From assembly GCF_900104225.1 (NCBI RefSeq), contig NZ_FNJK01000003.1, positions 1 through 64,000 on the forward strand: 64,000 bases of DNA. Direction: 5' to 3'. A program made the position numbers and the translations under genes. Each line of letters opens with the position of its first letter. The stretch's first letter is position 1. Below, in pieces: positions 30,138-39,949 of this stretch. The notes under the pieces were generated by a model. That model had not been told where the DNA came from. It did not search any database and saw only the letters and a list, made by a program, of their open reading frames with translations. This DNA comes from Streptococcus equinus. Lineage in GTDB: Bacteria; Bacillota; Bacilli; Lactobacillales; Streptococcaceae.

Positions 30138-31230
30138 AGTTTTCTTCAATAGTTCCTTGATTAACAGTGAAAATTTTCAACTCTTCTGGGAGTTTTGAAA
30201 GGTGTTCAAGACTTGTCGTTGTGATAAAGGTTTGAACATTTTCAGCAATAATCATTTTTAACAATTCTGTTTGTCGGTAGTTATCTAGTTCACTCATAAC
30301 GTCATCAAGAAGAAGGATTGGGTAATCACCAGTGACATTCTTGATAAGTTCAATTTCAGCCATTTTAAGAGATAAAATCAGACTACGGTGTTGTCCTTGA
30401 CTACCAAAATTAGCAGGCATGTCATTGATGAAAAATTCTAAATCATCACGATGAGGACCTGCGCCAGTATTTTTTTTGAAAATATCACGTTTGCGATTCT
30501 TTTCCAATGCTTTTAAAAATTGTTCCTTGATTTCAGCTTTGTCCTGAAAGGGAATAGATGATAAATAGTGAATTTTCAAATGTTCCAGTCCATTAGAGAT
30601 AGCATAGTGATACCGGTCAGCTTCTTTTTCTAAATTGGAAATAAACTCTAATCGATGTTCCATTACACGGCTACCAAAGTCAGCCAATTGTTCATCAAGA
30701 ACGGCTAGAAAGTCGACATCAACTTTTTCAGCTGTTTTTAGGTAAATGTTACGTTGTTTGAGGACATGATTATAATTAGACAAATCAGACAGGTAAACAG
30801 GCTTGATTTGCCCTAAATCAATATCAATAAATTTTCGACGAAGACTTGGTGCCCCTTTAATGAGTTGCAAATCTTCAGGTGCAAATAATACTACTGTCAT
30901 AACACCAACATAATCAGATAATTTAGCTTGTTTGAGGTGATTAACTTTAGTAACTCGTCCTTTACTTGAGAGGTTGATTTCTAAGGGAACCGTACCACTT
31001 GAGCGTTGTAATATTCCTGAAACCCGAAGTTCTTTTTCTTGAAAGTGAATTAGCTCTTTGTCTGTACGTGTGCGATGGCTGCGTGTTAAAGATAAGAAAT
31101 AAATAGCTTCTAAGAAATTGGTTTTTCCTTGGGCGTTTTTTCCAATGAAAACATTAAGTCCAGGGGAAAATTCAAGCTCATTAGTTAAATAATTACGATA
31201 ATTTTTTAACGCTATTTTTTGAATCCACAT
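30136..31230 (-). CDS. recF: DNA replication and repair protein RecF
   Basis: SMC-like ATPase that helps RecO and RecR load RecA at single-strand gaps. The 364 residues have Walker [10 protein letters not shown] (34-42), the ABC-type signature region [17 protein letters not shown], and Walker [12 protein letters not shown]. The gene starts 2 nt after yaaA, as is usual for the yaaA-recF pair. In many bacteria this pair sits beside dnaN; here, as in other streptococci, it lies away from it, about 16 kb distant. Confidence 0.97.
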   Translation of the reverse strand: MWIQKIALKNYRNYLTNELEFSPGLNVFIGKNAQGKTNFLEAIYFLSLTRSHRTRTDKELIHFQEKELRVSGILQRSSGTVPLEINLSSKGRVTKVNHLKQAKLSDYVGVMTVVLFAPEDLQLIKGAPSLRRKFIDIDLGQIKPVYLSDLSNYNHVLKQRNIYLKTAEKVDVDFLAVLDEQLADFGSRVMEHRLEFISNLEKEADRYHYAISNGLEHLKIHYLSSIPFQDKAEIKEQFLKALEKNRKRDIFKKNTGAGPHRDDLEFFINDMPANFGSQGQHRSLILSLKMAEIELIKNVTGDYPILLLDDVMSELDNYRQTELLKMIIAENVQTFITTTSLEHLSKLPEELKIFTVNQGTIEEN

Positions 31231-31232
31231 AT

Positions 31233-31616
31233 TTAAGTTCCTGGGAAACGAACGGGTTTGCGTTCTTTATTTGAATTAGCTTTCTTTTTAGGCTGATTTT
31301 GTTTCTTATCTTTTTTATTTTTAGCGTTTAATTCTTTAACAATTGCAGCAACACGGGCTTTTTCAGCCATGGCTTCAAGGTGCTCTTCTTTTTCCTTTTC
31401 TGTCGGTGCGATAATATCAATAATGATACTATCCTCTGGAATGCTTACAACATCACCGATACGAATTTTTTTACCGCGGCGTTTTTCGTCTTCGCCATTG
31501 AAGAGAACGGTTGTTTCTGCTAGATAAGCTTTGATAGCACCACCACTTTGGATAATACCCAGTTCTTTTAGTAAAGCTTGTAAAGTAATATAGTCATCAA
31601 ATAATTTGTATTCCAT
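31233..31616 (-). CDS. yaaA: S4-domain protein YaaA
   Basis: A small RNA-binding protein of the YaaA family that almost always precedes recF. The S4 domain lies at the N-terminus ([23 protein letters not shown]). The C-terminus is a long Lys-rich tail ([16 protein letters not shown]) not found in the shortest homologues. I chose the ATG at 31616 because GGAG lies 6-7 nt ahead; an upstream ATG (31640) has no such site. It is divergent from yfmF across a short AT-rich gap with a TATAAT on each strand. Confidence 0.9.
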   Translation of the reverse strand: MEYKLFDDYITLQALLKELGIIQSGGAIKAYLAETTVLFNGEDEKRRGKKIRIGDVVSIPEDSIIIDIIAPTEKEKEEHLEAMAEKARVAAIVKELNAKNKKDKKQNQPKKKANSNKERKPVRFPGT

Positions 31617-31661
31617 CGTTTTCTCCATTTTATAATTCAAGTAATTATAACATAAACGTGG

Positions 31662-31667
31662 TATAAT
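31662..31667 (+). promoter_or_regulatory. -10 element for the yfmF operon
   Basis: TATAAT lies 36 nt before the yfmF ATG. A second TATAAT on the minus strand (31644-31649) probably serves yaaA-recF. Confidence 0.5.
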
Positions 31668-31703
31668 TTTAGCTAATAAAGTGTTTTTAGTAAGGAATTT
31701 GTA

Positions 31704-32948
31704 ATGAAAATAGTTGATGGTGTTGAATTACATCTAATCAAAAACGAAAAATTCAAAATGAACCATATTACTTTTCGGTTTTCTGGAGATTTTAATCAAA
31801 AAACGGTAGCACGACGTGTTTTAGTGGCTCAAATTTTAGCAACTGCCAATGAGAAATATCCGACTGCTCAACGATTTAGAGAGCGTTTGGCAAGTCTTTA
31901 TGGAGCAACTTTGTCAACTAAAGTATCAACAAAGGGATTGGTTCACATTGTTGATATTGAACTGGCTTTTATGAAGAATCAGTATGTGATGACTAAAGAG
32001 AATCTTTTGGAAGAAGTTATTGAGTTTTTATATCAAGTTCTCTTTTCACCACTTGTGACGGTTGAACAGTACCAATCTAAGTTATTTGAGCTTGAACAAG
32101 CAAATTTGATTAATTATTTAAAAGCTGATAAGGACGATAGTTTTTACAGCAGTGAACTAGGTCTAAAAAAATTGTTCTTTACGAATCCAGCTTTTCAAAC
32201 TTCAAAATATGGAACAGCAGAGTTAGCAGCTGCTGAAAATTCTTATACAGCTTTCCAAGAATTTCAAAAGATGCTTCGTGAAGATCGCCTAGACATCTTT
32301 TTATTAGGGAAATTTGATGATTATCGCATGTTACAATTATTTAATCGATTTCCTTTCGAAGATCGTCACAAAGATTTAGTATTTGACTACCAACAAGATT
32401 TTAATAATATTGTCCAAGAAAAATTAGAAGTTCGAGAGGTTAACCAATCGATTTTACAGTTGGGCTATTCCTTCCCAATTCGTTACGGTGACAAGGATTA
32501 CTTTACACTGCTTGTTTTTAATGGCTTGTTTGGAGGTTTTGCACATTCACGCTTATTTACAGAAGTACGAGAGAAAGAAGGGCTTGCTTATACTATTGGA
32601 AGTCATTTTGATATCTTTACAGGTTTACTGAATGTTTACGCTGGAATTGACAAGAAAAATCGTAATCGTGCGATGCAATTGATTAATAAACAATTTTCAA
32701 CGATTAAATCAGGACGTTTCTCTGAAGCACTTTTAAAACAGACTAAGAAAATGTTGCAGGTCAATTTGAGACTAGCTGAAGATTCTCCTAAAGTATTGAT
32801 TGAGCGTTGTTATAATGGTCAATATTTGGAAAATCATTACAGTGTTGACGATATGATTGACAATATTGACAAAGTTAGTAAAGCAGATATTCTTCATTTG
32901 ACAAAAAAATTAAAATTACAAGCACTATATTTTTTGGAGGGAAAGTAA
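31704..32948 (+). CDS. yfmF: M16-like protein YfmF
   Basis: A 414-residue member of the M16 peptidase-like family annotated as YfmF, a protein associated with EF-P modification in Bacillus. The family's second-half motif is visible (YDKDYFTLLVFNGLFGG... and REKEGLAYTIGSHFD). The HxxEH zinc site is absent, so it is a non-catalytic partner. The gene abuts yfmH with no gap, and the pair probably acts as a heterodimeric protease. The substrate in streptococci is unknown. Confidence 0.85.
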   Translation: MKIVDGVELHLIKNEKFKMNHITFRFSGDFNQKTVARRVLVAQILATANEKYPTAQRFRERLASLYGATLSTKVSTKGLVHIVDIELAFMKNQYVMTKENLLEEVIEFLYQVLFSPLVTVEQYQSKLFELEQANLINYLKADKDDSFYSSELGLKKLFFTNPAFQTSKYGTAELAAAENSYTAFQEFQKMLREDRLDIFLLGKFDDYRMLQLFNRFPFEDRHKDLVFDYQQDFNNIVQEKLEVREVNQSILQLGYSFPIRYGDKDYFTLLVFNGLFGGFAHSRLFTEVREKEGLAYTIGSHFDIFTGLLNVYAGIDKKNRNRAMQLINKQFSTIKSGRFSEALLKQTKKMLQVNLRLAEDSPKVLIERCYNGQYLENHYSVDDMIDNIDKVSKADILHLTKKLKLQALYFLEGK

Positions 32949-34238
32949 ATGACAAAATTAGTTGAGACAGTTTTCCCTGAAATTGGTGAAAATTTGTATA
33001 CTGCCGTATTAGAAAATGGCTTGAAAGTCTTTTTGATTCCTAAAACTGATTTTCAAGAAAGCTGTGGCATGTTAGTTGTCAATTTTGGTTCCCTTGACAA
33101 CAAGTTTACACTGGATGAAAGTGTTAAAACATATGCAGAAGGTATCGCTCACTTTCTAGAGCATAAGCTATTTGAGCTAGAAGATGGACAAGATGTATCT
33201 GAATTATTTACTAATGCTGGTGCTAATAGTAATGCTTTTACAACTTTTGACAAGACATGCTTCTATTTTTCAACAGTTGATCATTTAAAGGAAAATTTGG
33301 AATTATTGCAGCATTTTGTAGCAGATACAGCCTTTACAGAAGAGTCAATTGAACGAGAAAAATCGATTATTGGTCAAGAGATTGATATGTATCAGGATGA
33401 TGCCGATTATCGTTTGTATCAAGGTGTTCTTGAAAATTTGTATCCTAAAACCGCTCTTGCTCGAGATATTGCTGGAACTCATGAAAGTATTGCTAAGATT
33501 TCTGTGGCGGATTTAAAAGAAAATCATGATGTTTTTTATTCTCCACAAGAGATGACACTATTAGTTGTTGGTAATTTTGATAAGGATGACATCTTTAGAC
33601 AAATTGAAGAGAGTCAAAAAGATAAAACGTGTGTTTCTCATGCCCTTAATCGTCAAGAGTTGATTTATGAACCTGTTGTCCCTAAGACAGCTGTTCAAAT
33701 GGAAGTGACTCAACCTAAATTGGCTATTGGATTAAGAGGTCCGGTTTTAGCAGAAAGTACTTCTACACTACGTCAAGAACTAGCTTTGAGAATATTCTTT
33801 GCTATGATTTTGGGTTGGACATCAAAACGTTATCAAGAACTCTACGAAAGTGGTCAAATTGATGACTCTTTTGATTTTGAAATTGAGGTCTATCAACAAT
33901 TTCAATTTTTAATCATCTCTTTAGATACCTCAGTACCAATTGCTATGGCAACTAATATTCGACAATACTTAGATAAAGTAGCAATATCTAGCGATTTAGA
34001 TGATTTATCAGAAGATCATTTTGAAATTGTAAAAAAAGAACTCTATGGAGACTTTTTCAAGAGCATGGATTCAATTGATAATTTATCGGCTCAATTTATA
34101 AATCACCTATCTGATGAAGAGACCTACTTAGCCGTACCTAAAATTCTAAGTACTTTAAGTTTTGAAGAAGTGTTAAAAATAGGAAATGATTTCTTAACGC
34201 AATCAGATGCGACAGAATTCACAATCCTACCAAAATAA
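32949..34238 (+). CDS. yfmH: M16 family zinc protease YfmH
   Basis: A 429-residue M16 peptidase with the inverted zinc motif HFLEH within GIAHFLEHKLFE, and downstream acidic residues in REKSIIGQEIDMYQDD that complete the site. It is the catalytic partner to YfmF. The start codon directly follows the yfmF stop, with GGAGGGAAA overlapping the yfmF end, so translation is coupled. The RodZ-like gene follows after 65 nt. Confidence 0.88.
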   Translation: MTKLVETVFPEIGENLYTAVLENGLKVFLIPKTDFQESCGMLVVNFGSLDNKFTLDESVKTYAEGIAHFLEHKLFELEDGQDVSELFTNAGANSNAFTTFDKTCFYFSTVDHLKENLELLQHFVADTAFTEESIEREKSIIGQEIDMYQDDADYRLYQGVLENLYPKTALARDIAGTHESIAKISVADLKENHDVFYSPQEMTLLVVGNFDKDDIFRQIEESQKDKTCVSHALNRQELIYEPVVPKTAVQMEVTQPKLAIGLRGPVLAESTSTLRQELALRIFFAMILGWTSKRYQELYESGQIDDSFDFEIEVYQQFQFLIISLDTSVPIAMATNIRQYLDKVAISSDLDDLSEDHFEIVKKELYGDFFKSMDSIDNLSAQFINHLSDEETYLAVPKILSTLSFEEVLKIGNDFLTQSDATEFTILPK

Positions 34239-34303
34239 AATCGAAATACTTGTTAAAATTTGCTATAATAAATCTGATTATATTTTGTTAAAGGAAACCT
34301 TGT

Positions 34304-35248
34304 ATGAGAGAAGAAACAATTGGTGAGATCTTAAGAAAAGGTCGTGTTGCCAAAAACTTGTCATTAGAAGATGTTGAAGAAAAAACAGCTATTCCTTCAC
34401 CACATCTTTTAGCATTAGAATTAGAAAAATTTAAATTAATTCCTAAGGATGAAGTTGAAACTTACCTTCAACAATATGCGGAATTGGTTGACGTTGATGC
34501 AGCAGAACTATTAAAGCGCTATCGAGAACAAGTGGCTGAAGTGAAAGAAGAAACACCAACAGTTGCTGATGACGAACGAATTACAATTGTACCAAGTCAT
34601 AAAAAAGCAGAGCTACAAGCGAAAAAACAAGCTCCTGTTTCTAAGTTAGAACCTAAACAGACTGATGAATTTGGAATTGGTTCACGTTCAAGTCGCTATA
34701 AGAGTTCAGAAAAAACGGCATCTTATCTACCAATTATTTTACTTTGCTTAGTTGCTCTAGGCATTTTAGCTTTTGTTTCTTTTGTGACTTGGACACAGCT
34801 TCAAAGTGATAGCAATCACTCAAATCCAAGCTACTCTGTTGTTCATAGTTCATCTGCATCAAGCAGTTCTTCAACAACAGAAAGTTCCTCTTCGACAAGC
34901 TCTTCTTCATCTGAAGAAAAGACATTGAAAATGGAAACTGAGGGAGGCGGAAGTAACTTAACGGTTAATCTATCAAATGTTACAGATAATTTGACTGTTG
35001 ATATCAGTTTATCTGGTGCAGATAGCAGCTGGGTTTCTGTAAGTAATTCAGAAGCTGGTGATGGTGGAACGTTACTTTCTTCAACAGGAGTTTCAAGCTA
35101 TTCAGCAACGCTTCCTGCAGGTACAAAAACATCTGTGATTACACTTGGTGTAACTGCAGGTGTCACAGTTTCAATTAATGGTCAAGCAGTTGATACGTCT
35201 GCTTTGACAAGTACAACATTAAGTTATATTACAATTAATATTCAATAA
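34304..35248 (+). CDS. RodZ-like helix-turn-helix membrane protein
   Basis: A 314-residue bitopic protein. An HTH_25 domain lies at about 5-75 (IGEILRKGRVAKNLSLEDVE), followed by a charged linker, one membrane helix (about 143-165), a Ser/Thr-rich stretch (about 175-207, nearly all Ser) and an extracellular beta domain of the DUF4115 type. This is the layout of RodZ, a factor in elongasome and cell-shape control. It precedes pgsA, as in many Firmicutes. The Ser-rich spacer probably crosses the wall. Confidence 0.88.
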   Translation: MREETIGEILRKGRVAKNLSLEDVEEKTAIPSPHLLALELEKFKLIPKDEVETYLQQYAELVDVDAAELLKRYREQVAEVKEETPTVADDERITIVPSHKKAELQAKKQAPVSKLEPKQTDEFGIGSRSSRYKSSEKTASYLPIILLCLVALGILAFVSFVTWTQLQSDSNHSNPSYSVVHSSSASSSSSTTESSSSTSSSSSEEKTLKMETEGGGSNLTVNLSNVTDNLTVDISLSGADSSWVSVSNSEAGDGGTLLSSTGVSSYSATLPAGTKTSVITLGVTAGVTVSINGQAVDTSALTSTTLSYITINIQ

Positions 35249-35257
35249 GGTAGGAAA

Positions 35258-35812
35258 ATGAAAATCGATTTTACAAAAAAAGAAAACATTCCTAATTTGT
35301 TAACATTAGGTCGTATTGTTTTGATTCCAGTATTTATTTTGATCCTTTGTATATGGAATAATACAGCAGGTCATGCGGTTGCGGCAGTAGTTTTTGCATT
35401 GGCAAGTATTACGGATTATTTAGATGGTTATCTTGCAAGAAAATGGCAAGTTGTTACAAACTTTGGTAAATTTGCAGATCCATTGGCTGATAAGATGTTA
35501 GTAATGACAGCATTTATCATGCTTGTTGAATTAGGAATGGTTCCTGCTTGGATTGCTGCGATTATCATTTGTCGTGAGCTTGCGGTAACAGGTCTTCGTT
35601 TGTTACTAGTTGAGAATGGTGGAACAGTTTTGGCAGCTGCTATGCCTGGTAAAATCAAAACATTTACTCAAATGTTTTCAATTATTTTCTTACTTTTCCA
35701 TTTTTCAACTATTGGAACAATTTTACTTTATGTCGCTTTGATTTTCACAATTTATTCTGGTTATGATTATTTCAAAGGGGCAGGCTTCCTCTTTAAGGAC
35801 ACATTTAAATGA
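35258..35812 (+). CDS. pgsA: CDP-diacylglycerol-glycerol-3-phosphate 3-phosphatidyltransferase
   Basis: Makes phosphatidylglycerol phosphate, the first step to phosphatidylglycerol and cardiolipin. The 184-residue membrane protein has the CDP-alcohol phosphotransferase motif DG..AR........G...D...D (about 56-78, DGYLARKWQVVTNFGKFADP). Its stop overlaps the ecfA1 start (ATGA), so the genes are translationally coupled. Confidence 0.97.
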   Translation: MKIDFTKKENIPNLLTLGRIVLIPVFILILCIWNNTAGHAVAAVVFALASITDYLDGYLARKWQVVTNFGKFADPLADKMLVMTAFIMLVELGMVPAWIAAIIICRELAVTGLRLLLVENGGTVLAAAMPGKIKTFTQMFSIIFLLFHFSTIGTILLYVALIFTIYSGYDYFKGAGFLFKDTFK

Positions 35813-36651
35813 CATTTAACAGTATTGACGTCAAAAATTTAACATTCAAATATACTGATCATCAAGAAAATTACACTTTAGATAATTTATCGTTTCACGT
35901 GAAACAAGGAGAATGGTTGTCTATCATTGGGCATAATGGTTCAGGAAAATCAACAACAGTTCGTTTAATTGATGGACTGTTGGCTGCTGAATCAGGTCAA
36001 ATCTTTGTAGAAGGGGAACTTTTAACCGAAGAAAACGTGTGGAACATTCGTCAAAAAATTGGAATGGTTTTTCAAAATCCGGACAATCAATTTGTTGGAG
36101 CTACCGTTGAAGACGATGTTGCCTTCGGATTGGAAAATAAGGGAATTCCATTAGAAGAAATGCAAGCACGTGTGAAAGAAGCGCTCGAGCTAGTGGGAAT
36201 GTCAGCTTTTGCTGATCGTGAACCAGCTCGTCTTTCAGGTGGTCAAAAACAGCGTGTGGCTATTGCAGGCGCAATTGCAATGCGTCCAAATATCATTATT
36301 TTAGATGAAGCAACTAGTATGCTGGATCCAGAAGGACGTCTAGAATTAATTCAAACAATAAAAGAGATTCGTGATCAATACAATATGACAGTTGTGTCTA
36401 TTACTCATGATTTGGATGAGGTTGCTCTTAGTGACCGTGTCTTAGTTATGAAAAAAGGAAAAGTTGAATCAAGTTCAACACCGCGAGAACTCTTTGCTAG
36501 AGGAGAAGAATTATTGACTTTGGGATTGGATATTCCTTTTTCAGCCAATCTTATCTCTACTTTAAAGAATAAAGGGTTTGAGTTTACAGAGAATTATCTT
36601 ACGGAAAAGGAATTAGAAGATCAGTTATGGGAATTACTCTTGAAGGCGTAA
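35809..36651 (+). CDS. ecfA1: ECF transporter ATPase subunit EcfA1
   Basis: One of two ATPases that drive the shared energy-coupling module for vitamin and micronutrient uptake. The 280 residues include Walker [10 protein letters not shown], a Q-loop in [10 protein letters not shown], signature LSGGQKQR, and Walker [13 protein letters not shown]. The FQNPDNQ form is typical of EcfA. It overlaps pgsA by 4 nt and ecfA2 by 25 nt. A parS-like site lies inside the coding sequence at 35891-35906. Confidence 0.97.
   Translation: MTFNSIDVKNLTFKYTDHQENYTLDNLSFHVKQGEWLSIIGHNGSGKSTTVRLIDGLLAAESGQIFVEGELLTEENVWNIRQKIGMVFQNPDNQFVGATVEDDVAFGLENKGIPLEEMQARVKEALELVGMSAFADREPARLSGGQKQRVAIAGAIAMRPNIIILDEATSMLDPEGRLELIQTIKEIRDQYNMTVVSITHDLDEVALSDRVLVMKKGKVESSSTPRELFARGEELLTLGLDIPFSANLISTLKNKGFEFTENYLTEKELEDQLWELLLKA
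35891..35906. promoter_or_regulatory. parS: parS-like site inside ecfA1
   Basis: CGTTTCACGTGAAACA matches the ParB target TGTTTCACGTGAAACA at 15 of 16 positions. It lies about 21 kb from oriC, within the coding frame. Confidence 0.85.
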
Positions 36652-37469
36652 ATTACACATATCAAGCGGGGACACCTTTTGAAGGGCGTGCCCTTTTTGA
36701 CATTAATCTTACTATAAAAGAAGGCTCTTATACGGCTTTTATTGGACATACTGGATCAGGTAAGTCGACGATTATGCAGCTTTTGAATGGTCTTAACGTT
36801 CCTACAGAGGGTGCTGTGATTGTTGATGATATTAAAATTACAGCTAACTCAAAGAATAAGGAGATTAAGCCTGTTCGTAAAAAAGTTGGTTTAGTCTTTC
36901 AATTTCCTGAAAGTCAACTTTTTGAGGAAACAGTCCTTAAAGATGTGGCATTTGGGCCACAAAATTTTGGTGTTTCTATAGAAGAAGCTGAACAGTTAGC
37001 ACGAGAAAAGCTAGCTATGGTTGGGATTCATGAAGAATTTTTTGAAAAGAATCCTTTTGAGTTGTCTGGTGGTCAAATGCGCCGTGTGGCTATCGCTGGT
37101 ATTTTAGCTATGGAACCCGAAGTTTTAGTCTTAGACGAACCAACAGCAGGTTTAGACCCTAAAGGGCGTCGTGAATTGATGACTTTGTTTAAAGAATTAC
37201 ACCAAAATGGGATGACAATCGTGTTAGTAACCCATTTAATGGATGATGTTGCTAATTACGCTGATTATGTTAATGTCCTTGAAGGTGGTAAATTAGTCCG
37301 TTCAGGCTATCCTAAAGAAGTTTTTCAGGACGTTGAATTTCTTGAAAGTAAGCAATTAGGTGTTCCAAAAATCACCAAGTTTGCTCAACAACTTGTAAAA
37401 CGTGGATTACATTTAGATACTTTACCAATTACTATAGAAGAATTTGCAGAGGTGGTGAAACATGGATAA
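36627..37469 (+). CDS. ecfA2: ECF transporter ATPase subunit EcfA2
   Basis: The second energising ATPase of the ECF module. The 280 residues have Walker [11 protein letters not shown]-loop [10 protein letters not shown], signature LSGGQMRR and Walker [13 protein letters not shown]. EcfA1 and EcfA2 form a heterodimer on EcfT. The start lies 25 nt inside ecfA1, and its end overlaps ecfT by 8 nt, so the three are translated as a unit. Confidence 0.97.
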   Translation: MGITLEGVNYTYQAGTPFEGRALFDINLTIKEGSYTAFIGHTGSGKSTIMQLLNGLNVPTEGAVIVDDIKITANSKNKEIKPVRKKVGLVFQFPESQLFEETVLKDVAFGPQNFGVSIEEAEQLAREKLAMVGIHEEFFEKNPFELSGGQMRRVAIAGILAMEPEVLVLDEPTAGLDPKGRRELMTLFKELHQNGMTIVLVTHLMDDVANYADYVNVLEGGKLVRSGYPKEVFQDVEFLESKQLGVPKITKFAQQLVKRGLHLDTLPITIEEFAEVVKHG

Positions 37470-38259
37470 ATTAATACTTGGTCGTTACGTACCTGGAAAT
37501 TCATTAATTCACCGTCTAGATCCTCGTAGTAAGCTTCTAGCGATGATTTTATATATTATCATTGTTTTTTGGGCGAATAACCTTGTTACTAATCTATTGA
37601 TGATTGCTTTTACTTTAGTAGTTGTTTTATTATCAAAGATTAAATTGAGCTTCTTTTTAAGAGGCGTTCGTCCAATGATTGGTATTATTTTGTTTACGAC
37701 GTTATTCCAAATGTTCTTCACACATGGAGGAGAAACTTATTTTCAATTTGGAATTTTGAAGATTACAAGTTATGGGTTTAGTCAAGCAGTATTGATTTTC
37801 ATGCGTTTTGTCTTGATTATCTTCTTTTCAACGCTTCTAACCTTGACAACGACACCGTTGAGCCTTGCTGATGCTGTTGAGTCTTTGTTAAAACCATTTG
37901 TTCGTTTTAAAGTACCTGCTCATGAAATTGGTTTAATGCTTTCTTTGAGTTTACGTTTTGTTCCGACATTGATGGACGATACTACACGTATTATGAAAGC
38001 TCAGAGAGCACGTGGGGTTGATTTTGGCGAAGGAAATCTTATTCAAAAGGTGAAATCAATTATTCCAATTCTTATTCCACTCTTTGCTTCTAGTTTTAAA
38101 CGTGCGGATGCATTAGCTCTTGCGATGGAAGCACGTGGCTATCAAGGTGGAGATGGACGTACAAAATATCGAATTTTACAGTGGACAGTTAAAGATTCAG
38201 TAACCATTTTACTTGTCATAATTTTAGGAATTCTCTTATTTTATCTTAAAGAAAGCTAA
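37462..38259 (+). CDS. ecfT: ECF transporter transmembrane subunit EcfT
   Basis: Membrane scaffold that couples the ATPases to substrate-specific S subunits encoded elsewhere. The 265 residues contain several membrane helices and the two Ala-Arg-Gly coupling motifs ([12 protein letters not shown] and [10 protein letters not shown]), which contact the ATPases. No S-component gene is in the window, which fits a group II (shared) ECF system. A terminator follows directly. Confidence 0.96.
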   Translation: MDKLILGRYVPGNSLIHRLDPRSKLLAMILYIIIVFWANNLVTNLLMIAFTLVVVLLSKIKLSFFLRGVRPMIGIILFTTLFQMFFTHGGETYFQFGILKITSYGFSQAVLIFMRFVLIIFFSTLLTLTTTPLSLADAVESLLKPFVRFKVPAHEIGLMLSLSLRFVPTLMDDTTRIMKAQRARGVDFGEGNLIQKVKSIIPILIPLFASSFKRADALALAMEARGYQGGDGRTKYRILQWTVKDSVTILLVIILGILLFYLKES

Positions 38260-38282
38260 AACGCCTAATCTGTAGGCGTTTT
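38258..38282 (+). terminator. Terminator of the yfmF-ecfT operon
   Basis: AAAACGCCTA (38258-38267) pairs with TAGGCGTTTT (38273-38282). The left arm begins at the ecfT stop codon. Confidence 0.88.
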
Positions 38283-38298
38283 CTTTATAATATAAGAA

Positions 38299-38320
38299 TG
38301 TAATTGTAATATTTTTAATA
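38299..38320. promoter_or_regulatory. Putative operator upstream of the LysM gene
   Basis: Two tandem TGTAAT hexamers, the second extending to TGTAATATTTTTAATA. A nearly identical 16-mer precedes the next wall-protein gene (39124-39139). The half-site TGTWAH resembles WalR/VicR target half-sites, but the standard 11-nt direct repeat is not seen. Confidence 0.4.
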
Positions 38321-38398
38321 TAACTCTAAAACCAGAGTAACATTTTGTCTGTATTATATAGCCTGTACTAATTTTTGAAACAAAAAAAGGAGCATATA

Positions 38399-38998
38399 AT
38401 GCAAACAAATATTTTTAAAACTAAATCGAAATCTATTAAACTTGGTCTTGCCGGTGTAGCCGCTGCAGCAGCACTAATTATCCCAACAGTTGCTAGCGCA
38501 GATTCATACACAGTTAAATCAGGTGATACACTTTCTGAAATTGCTGTAACTTACAACACAACAGTTGAAAAATTGGCTTCAGTAAACAGCATTGCAAATG
38601 TTGACTTCATTACTGTAGGTCAAATCTTAGAACTAGATCCAGAAGCTACTGCACCAGTTGCAACTGAAACTGCTACAGTAGAAGCTGCACCAGCAGCTAC
38701 TGATAACTCAGCTGCAGCAGCACCAGCTGCGCAAGCTGAAACAACAACTACTTCTTACACATCAAACTTGGGTACTTCAGACGCTCAAGCTAAAGAAATC
38801 ATTGCTCAACGCGAATCAAGCGGTAGCTACACAGCACAAAACGGTCAATACTATGGTCGTTACCAATTGACAATGTCATACCTAAACGGTGACTTGTCAG
38901 CTGAAAACCAAGAACGTGTTGCTGATTCATACGTAGCAGGACGCTATGGTTCATGGTCTGCTGCCCTTGCATTCTGGAATGCAAATGGTTGGTACTAA
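38399..38998 (+). CDS. Secreted LysM-domain wall protein
   Basis: A 199-residue exported protein. The signal peptide (about 1-33, ends VASA) is followed by one LysM domain (about 35-80, YTVKSGDTLSEIAVTYNTTV), an Ala/Thr-rich linker, and a C-terminal 75-residue region with AKEIIAQRESSGSYTAQNG and YGRYQLTMSYLNGD. That region resembles transglycosylase-like (SceD/aggregation-promoting-factor) tails. It probably binds and may cleave peptidoglycan. AAAGGAG precedes the ATG at 38399; an upstream in-frame ATG lacks a ribosome site. Confidence 0.87.
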   Translation: MQTNIFKTKSKSIKLGLAGVAAAAALIIPTVASADSYTVKSGDTLSEIAVTYNTTVEKLASVNSIANVDFITVGQILELDPEATAPVATETATVEAAPAATDNSAAAAPAAQAETTTTSYTSNLGTSDAQAKEIIAQRESSGSYTAQNGQYYGRYQLTMSYLNGDLSAENQERVADSYVAGRYGSWSAALAFWNANGWY

Positions 38999-39029
38999 GA
39001 TTTAGAGATAGAATTACCAGTATTAGAAT

Positions 39030-39063
39030 AAAAAGATTGAAGAAATTTCTTCAATCTTTTTTT
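39030..39063 (+). terminator. Terminator of the LysM gene
   Basis: AAAAGATTGAAGAAA is followed directly by its complement and then T's. It is a perfect 15-bp palindrome. Confidence 0.85.
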
Positions 39064-39123
39064 GTTTTATCATCAAAAAAATTAGCGTTTTCATTGGGAA
39101 CTTGATGTTAATCTCAATATCTC

Positions 39124-39139
39124 TGTAATATTTTTAACA
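39124..39139. promoter_or_regulatory. Putative operator upstream of the transglycosylase-like gene
   Basis: TGTAATATTTTTAACA matches the element at 38305-38320 in 15 of 16 positions and reads as an inverted pair of TGTWAH half-sites. Confidence 0.4.
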
Positions 39140-39171
39140 TATTTTCAATCTCCGAGTAATAAATAAATTAT

Positions 39172-39897
39172 ATGATAGGAAACAGGAGTTCTAGAGAGGT
39201 ATATATTTTATTTATTATGTATAGTAGGATTACTAAAGCAAAACATAGAAAAATCAGAAATATTATTGTCAGCATCCTTGGAGTCATTTTTGTTGCGGCA
39301 ATGATTGTTGTTCTTATTCCAAAAATAGAAGCATTTGCAGAAACTATTACAACTCGTTCAGAAGCAGGAGCTGCTAAATCTGTATCAACGTCAAGTTCAG
39401 AAAGCTCTGCTATGTCTACTACAAGTATCAGCTCTACAGAGTCGAATTCTGAATCATCTAGTAGTTCTGTAGAAGAAAGTGAAGAAGTTGAATCATCTTC
39501 ATCAGTTGAAGAGGCATCAGAATCTGAAGTATCAAGTTCTGAAGCTGCACCCGTTACTGATGATACAACTGTTGTAGCAGCAAGCTCTACGGCACCTTCT
39601 TCAACAACGCCACAATCATCAGCGCCTTCAGTAGTAGCTGCAAACGGAAATACAGCTGGTGCTATTGGTTCAGCTGCAGCAGCTCAAATGGCAGCTGCTA
39701 CAGGTGTCCCCCAATCAACTTGGGAAGCAATCATCGCTCGTGAGTCTAATGGTGATCCTAATGTTGCTAATCCATCAGGAGCATCAGGATTGTTCCAAAC
39801 GATGCCGGGTTGGGGTTCAACAGCTACTGTTCAAGATCAAATCTCAACAGCTATCAATGTCTATAATACACAAGGACTTTCAGCTTGGGGATATTAA
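39172..39897 (+). CDS. Secreted transglycosylase-like wall protein
   Basis: A 241-residue exported protein. After a basic N-terminus and hydrophobic segment (about 32-50) comes a long Ser/Glu/Ala-rich low-complexity stretch (about 65-155). The C-terminal domain has [20 protein letters not shown] and [12 protein letters not shown], the catalytic-Glu and substrate motifs of soluble lytic transglycosylase-like folds. The start is uncertain: an ATG at 39217 ([12 protein letters not shown]) has no well-placed ribosome site and neither does 39172. It shares an upstream motif with the LysM gene. Confidence 0.8.
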   Translation: MIGNRSSREVYILFIMYSRITKAKHRKIRNIIVSILGVIFVAAMIVVLIPKIEAFAETITTRSEAGAAKSVSTSSSESSAMSTTSISSTESNSESSSSSVEESEEVESSSSVEEASESEVSSSEAAPVTDDTTVVAASSTAPSSTTPQSSAPSVVAANGNTAGAIGSAAAAQMAAATGVPQSTWEAIIARESNGDPNVANPSGASGLFQTMPGWGSTATVQDQISTAINVYNTQGLSAWGY

Positions 39898-39908
39898 TTT
39901 AATAGAAG

Positions 39909-39949
39909 AAAAAGCACTAATCATCTTATAAAGATGATAGTGCTTTTTT
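39909..39949. terminator. Bidirectional terminator, overlaps the HAD gene's 3' end
   Basis: AGCACTA(A)TCATCTT pairs with AAGATGATAGTGCT, with A and T runs on either side. The right arm contains the last codons of the minus-strand phosphatase gene. Confidence 0.85.
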
